NCBI GenBank assembly: GCA_017647065.1
Contig: JAGCLI010000200.1
Span: 1-6,902 of the forward strand
From: Bacteroidales bacterium
GTDB lineage: Bacteria; Bacteroidota; Bacteroidia; Bacteroidales; P3
DNA length: 6,902 nt
Reading direction: 5' to 3'
Shown: piece by piece, positions 1 to 4,000 of the stretch
How the letters are laid out: every line of letters begins with the position of its first letter
How positions within the stretch are numbered: position 1 is the stretch's first letter
Program-made: the position numbers and the translations under genes
The notes under the pieces: model-generated
Databases searched by the model: none
What the model was told of the DNA's origin: nothing
Seen by the model: the letters and a program-made list of their open reading frames with translations, nothing else

Positions 1-893
1 ATTTTCTTGTAAAAAACAATACTATCTACGGAGTAAAGACTTGCAATCAAACAAACATAGAAGCAAAGGCTGTGATACTTGCAACAGGGCATTCTGCAAG
101 GGATATATATTATCTATTTGCAGAAAAAAAGTGGGCAATAGAAGCAAAACCTTTTGCAATGGGTGTAAGAGTAGAACATTCTCAAGAATTGATAAATATT
201 ACCCAATATCATAACAAAGAATTAGCAAGACTTTTACCTGCAGCTTCTTATTCATTAGTGCATAATGTAAATGATAGAGGAGTGTTTTCCTTTTGTATGT
301 GTCCTGGAGGAATGATAATACCCGCTTCTACGGAAAAAAACTCTCTTGTTGTAAATGGAATGAGTGCCTCAAATAGAGGTTCAGCCTTTGCAAATAGTGG
401 AATAGTTGTAAGCGTTTCACCCCAAGATGTAAAGGAATACAGCAAGCAACCAGCACTCTCTTTAATGAAATTCCAACAAGAGTGTGAACGAAAAATGTAC
501 ATACAAAATCAAGTAGCGCCAGCCCAAAGAATAAGTGATTTTGTTGTTGGTAAAAAATCTCACAATATTGCATCAACATCTTATCCGAGTGGATTACATG
601 CTTGTAATATGAACGAGTATTTACCAAAAATAGTTGCAGAACATTTAAAGGAAGGATTTAAAGTCTTTGATAGGCGAATAAAAGGATTTATTTCCAATCA
701 AGCAACAATGATAGGGTTAGAATCACGCACATCTTCCCCTGTCAGAATATTGAGAGATAAAGAAAGTTTGCAACACCCTCAAATTTCTATGCTTTTCCCT
801 TGCGGAGAAGGTGCAGGATATGCAGGTGGAACTACTTCATCTGCTATTGACGGGGTAAACGCAGCAGAGAAAATATCTCAAATTTTAAAATAA
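1..893 (+). CDS. NAD(P)/FAD-dependent oxidoreductase, COG2509-like (3' part, start outside window)
   Basis: The frame is open from the left edge (first full codon at 3) to TAA at 891-893, giving 296 visible codons. Family members are usually a little over 500 residues, so roughly the N-terminal 40%, including the GxGPAG dinucleotide-binding motif, lies upstream. Visible hallmarks, in order: VILATGHSARD (72-104), where the strand closes back on the FAD site; KPFAMGVRVEH; a CPGGMIIPAS loop (300-329) followed by NGMS.S.RGSAFANSGIVV; APAQR; ESRTSSPVRILRD (from 720); and CGEGAGYAGG (801-830) leading into AIDGVNAAE, the C-terminal FAD-contacting segment. These fit the family annotated as 'uncharacterised FAD-dependent dehydrogenases', which are cytoplasmic flavoproteins. 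The physiological substrate is not established as far as I know. A GTG at 72 is in frame but falls in the middle of the fold, so it is not the start. No defect is visible. Confidence 0.9.
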   Translation, partial: FLVKNNTIYGVKTCNQTNIEAKAVILATGHSARDIYYLFAEKKWAIEAKPFAMGVRVEHSQELINITQYHNKELARLLPAASYSLVHNVNDRGVFSFCMCPGGMIIPASTEKNSLVVNGMSASNRGSAFANSGIVVSVSPQDVKEYSKQPALSLMKFQQECERKMYIQNQVAPAQRISDFVVGKKSHNIASTSYPSGLHACNMNEYLPKIVAEHLKEGFKVFDRRIKGFISNQATMIGLESRTSSPVRILRDKESLQHPQISMLFPCGEGAGYAGGTTSSAIDGVNAAEKISQILK

Positions 894-929
894 CATCACA
901 TTCTTATCTTCTCTTTTTCAAAAAAGTAG

Positions 930-937
930 TATCTTTG
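930..937 (+). promoter_or_regulatory. Bacteroidota-type -7 promoter element (TATCTTTG)
   Basis: TATCTTTG at 930-937 matches the Bacteroidota housekeeping-sigma -7 consensus TAnnTTTG exactly, and the following CACC is also typical. Transcription would be expected to begin several bases downstream, near 943-946, giving a leader of about 50 nt before the ATG at 994. No clear TTTG or TTG -33 element is seen about 20 nt upstream (around 905-911), so the upstream half of the promoter is weak or divergent. The element suggests that the giant gene has its own transcript. Confidence 0.65.
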
Positions 938-965
938 CACCTTTGTTTTTGAAAAAATCAACAAA

Positions 966-993
966 CTTTAATAATTAAAATTTTTAAGTAAAA
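966..993 (+). promoter_or_regulatory. A/T-rich translation leader without Shine-Dalgarno
   Basis: The bases before ATG 994 are only A and T apart from the C at 966 and the G at 988, and contain no AGGAGG-like motif. This is the usual Bacteroidota initiation context, where A-rich leaders replace the Shine-Dalgarno sequence. An in-frame TAA at 985-987, three codons before the ATG, fixes 994 as the furthest possible start. The next in-frame ATGs (1021, 1027) would cut into the signal peptide. Confidence 0.6.
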
Positions 994-1053
994 ATGAAGA
1001 AAAGATTTCTTTTAGTGATTATGGCAATGTTTTTTGCCATAGGGCTTAAAGCT
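994..1053 (+). other. Sec signal peptide, residues 1-20
   Basis: The n-region MKKR is followed by a hydrophobic core (FLLVIMAMFFAIG) and the end LKA, with cleavage expected before QEE at residue 21. The 'KAQ' junction is very common in exported Bacteroidota proteins and fits signal peptidase I. There is no cysteine at +1, so it is not a lipoprotein. This is the evidence that the giant protein leaves the cytoplasm. Confidence 0.9.
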
Positions 1054-4000
1054 CAAGAAGAATCTTTGAGAGACACAGTAGCTTTTCCTAACACGAATCA
1101 ATCAACAGCATTGATTCAAACAGGATTTAACTATTCTTATTCTCAAAGTATTTACCTATCATCAGAGCTTACACCAGGTATTCTTTCTGGTATAAGTTGG
1201 TATCTTGCAACAAATACAGCAGGTACACGTACATTTGAGATAGAAGTGCTTATTGGCGAAACTTCTACACAAGCATTTGAAAGCAGTACATTATTGCTTA
1301 CTCCAAACTTTACATCTGTTTACACAGGTTCATTAACTATTTCTGGAACAGGTTGGCATAATGTAGATTTTCAAATTCCTTACGTTTACACAGGAGCAAA
1401 CAATCTTGTAATAGCAGTAAGAGCAAGTATGGGACAATACTTCTATTCAACTGCTTGGGGTATGGGTGCAGAATACGCAACACCTGCTATTCGTACTTTA
1501 TACACTGCAAGAGATTCAAGAGCAGTAACACCAGAAGATCCAGCAGCAGTTTATACTACAACATTAGTACCTTCTGCAATCTTTACAAGATTACCAGAAG
1601 GCGCATCAGTTTGTTTGCCTGTTCAAGATTTAGTATTCTCTAATACAGATCAAACCTCAACAACAGCTTCTTGGTCAAACCCTAACGGAGAAGGAACAAC
1701 CTTTACTGTTTCTTACAGATTACCACAAGGAGAATTCGTTACAGCTGGAACAACAAGTGACACAACATTTGAAATAACAGGATTAACTTCTTCAACAGTT
1801 TACGAAGTACAAGTTGTAGCAAACTGTGGAGAAGACCAACAAGCATACCCTACAATAGAACGTTTTAACACAGCATGTACACCGGTAGAATCATTCCCTT
1901 GGAGTGAAGATTTTGCAACAAACTTTGTTCAAGGCTCAATAGGAGGAACAGTTCCTCACCACTGCTGGATAAACGTAAATGGAGGTAATCAAACATATCG
2001 TTGGGGAGGAGTTGCAACAAGAAGTTCGCTTATGGGTTACTTTTCTACTTCTGAATCAATATCAAATAGCGATTGGTTAATGTTCCCTGCAATGGAATTT
2101 ACAGGAGCAGAAGCAATAACATTCTCAATAGATAAAGACAATGCATCGGATAGAGTAATGTTTGACATCTATTATTTAGATGTTACAAACGGAGATGTTA
2201 CATCAGAAGCCGACACAACTAACTTCACATACTTAGCAACAGTATTAAGCGATGCAAACACACCATCAGGAGAAACATTCCAAGTATTGTTATCAAACGT
2301 AGAAAATACAGGAAGATTAGCATTTGTTAATAAAAATCCAAATCCATCATTCTATATTCCACAAGTAACAATAGAAGAAGTAGAATGTCCAGATGTTTAT
2401 GGATTCAACGCAATTGTTTCTAACGTAGATGCAATTCAAGTAAACTTAAACACATTAAACCATGAAGGAAGTGGTTGGGTTGTTGCTTACGGAACAGCAG
2501 ATTCAATACAAAGCTTTAACCCTGAAACAGCATCAACAATTACAATAAACGATGCAGCAGAATTCCCTTATCTAATACAAGGGCTAACACCAGGAACAAC
2601 ATATTATCTTAGTGCAAAACAAAACTGTGATGGCGAATTTACAAATCCAATAGCAGTAACATTACCACAAGCAGGAACTGTTGCAGTAGCGCCTTTCACA
2701 CAAGATTATAATGAAATAGGAAATGTACCAGAAGCACAATTTGTAAATGGAACAATAAACGCTTGGGTACACGGAACAGCAACAAACAATCCTGCGGGAG
2801 AAGGTGGAGCAATCTACATCAGTAACGATGGAGGAACTACAAATGCTTACACTACAAATGTTGAATCAAGAAACTATTTTACAACACTTGTAGCTTTCCC
2901 AACAGATGGTTCTGTAGCATTCCGCATTTCTTTTGTTTGGAGATGCTGTGGAGAAGGAACTGCTTATGACTATTTAAAAGTATATATGGTTCCTGTTGAA
3001 TATGAATTATCACATGGAAATGAACCAGCAAGCAGATATGCAATTACTGGTAATTTAAACGGTAGCACAAACTGGAATACAAAAAACATTACATTAGATG
3101 CAGCAGGTAGATTAGGTACTATGCAAAAATTAGTATTTATGTGGAGAAATGACTATTCAAACGGAAACCCTCCTCCTGCAGCAATAGACAACCTATCAAT
3201 AACCTCATTATCTTGTATAGCACCAGCAAGCATTGCTTATCAAAGAACAGAAAACCCAAGTGAAATGATAATCAACATCACTTCATCAAACCCAACTGAA
3301 ACAACATACCAAATAGAATACAAACCTGTTTCAGCAGATGAATGGCAAACTGAAACATCAACAGAATTATCATACACATTAACAGGACTTGAATTAGGAA
3401 CAGAATACGAATATAGAGTTGCAGCATTATGTGATGGCAATATGACAGATTATGTAAGTGGCAGCTTTATCACAAACTGTGCAGCAGTTCAAGAATTACC
3501 TTACACAAACTCATTCTCTGGAATATTTACAGGAACAGGCATAGGAATATCTGGACCACTTTGTTGGATAAACCTATCATCAGAATCAAACTACAAATGG
3601 TCAACAACACGTCAAGAAGCCGATGAAGCATCAAATGACGGAGACAGATACGCATTAGCATACAACGGAGACTCTTACGGAGACAGCAGACCTTTTGTTA
3701 GCGAATGGATATTCACACCAGCATTTGAATTTGACGGAGAACAAAGACTTCAATTTGAAACAGCATTATACTATGGTTGGGAAAGAGAAGTAACCTTAGA
3801 CATATTTGCATTAGATGTTTCAGAAAACGATTTAACTTCAAGAGCAGACACAGCAAACGCTACATATCTTACAAGCGTTACTATTGCAGGTTCTGCTTGG
3901 AGCGAAAAAGAAATAATCTTATCAAACGTAGAAACAACTTCACGTTTAGCATTTGCAATTCGTCATAATGCAGCTAAATTCTACATTGATAATTTAAGAA

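Larger units (their letters stand above)
894..993. other. intergenic region between the oxidoreductase and the giant surface-protein gene
   Basis: This gap of 100 bp is strongly AT-rich and holds the promoter of the downstream gene. No convincing intrinsic terminator follows the TAA at 891-893: only weak A/T pairings such as TTTTT.AAAAA around 914-925 and TTTGTT/AACAAA (942-947 with 960-965) are present, without a GC stem. Read-through from the upstream gene therefore cannot be excluded. Confidence 0.7.

Noticed and set aside
248..627. Two overlapping minus-strand frames of 84 and 99 codons
   Set aside because: They lie opposite the oxidoreductase, whose translation shows clear family motifs throughout. 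The antisense products look like no protein I recognise and have no promoter or leader of their own.
942..965. Inverted repeat TTTGTT...AACAAA as a possible terminator or operator
   Set aside because: The stem is six base pairs with one G-C pair on each side at most and a 12-nt loop in a sequence full of A and T runs. This is expected by chance and overlaps the likely transcription start.
1455..1643. Plus-strand frame of 62 codons, and a similar one at 3777-3968
   Set aside because: Both are out-of-frame readings of the giant gene and give Arg/Ser/Asn/Cys-rich products. The main frame is continuous through both places and encodes recognisable domains.
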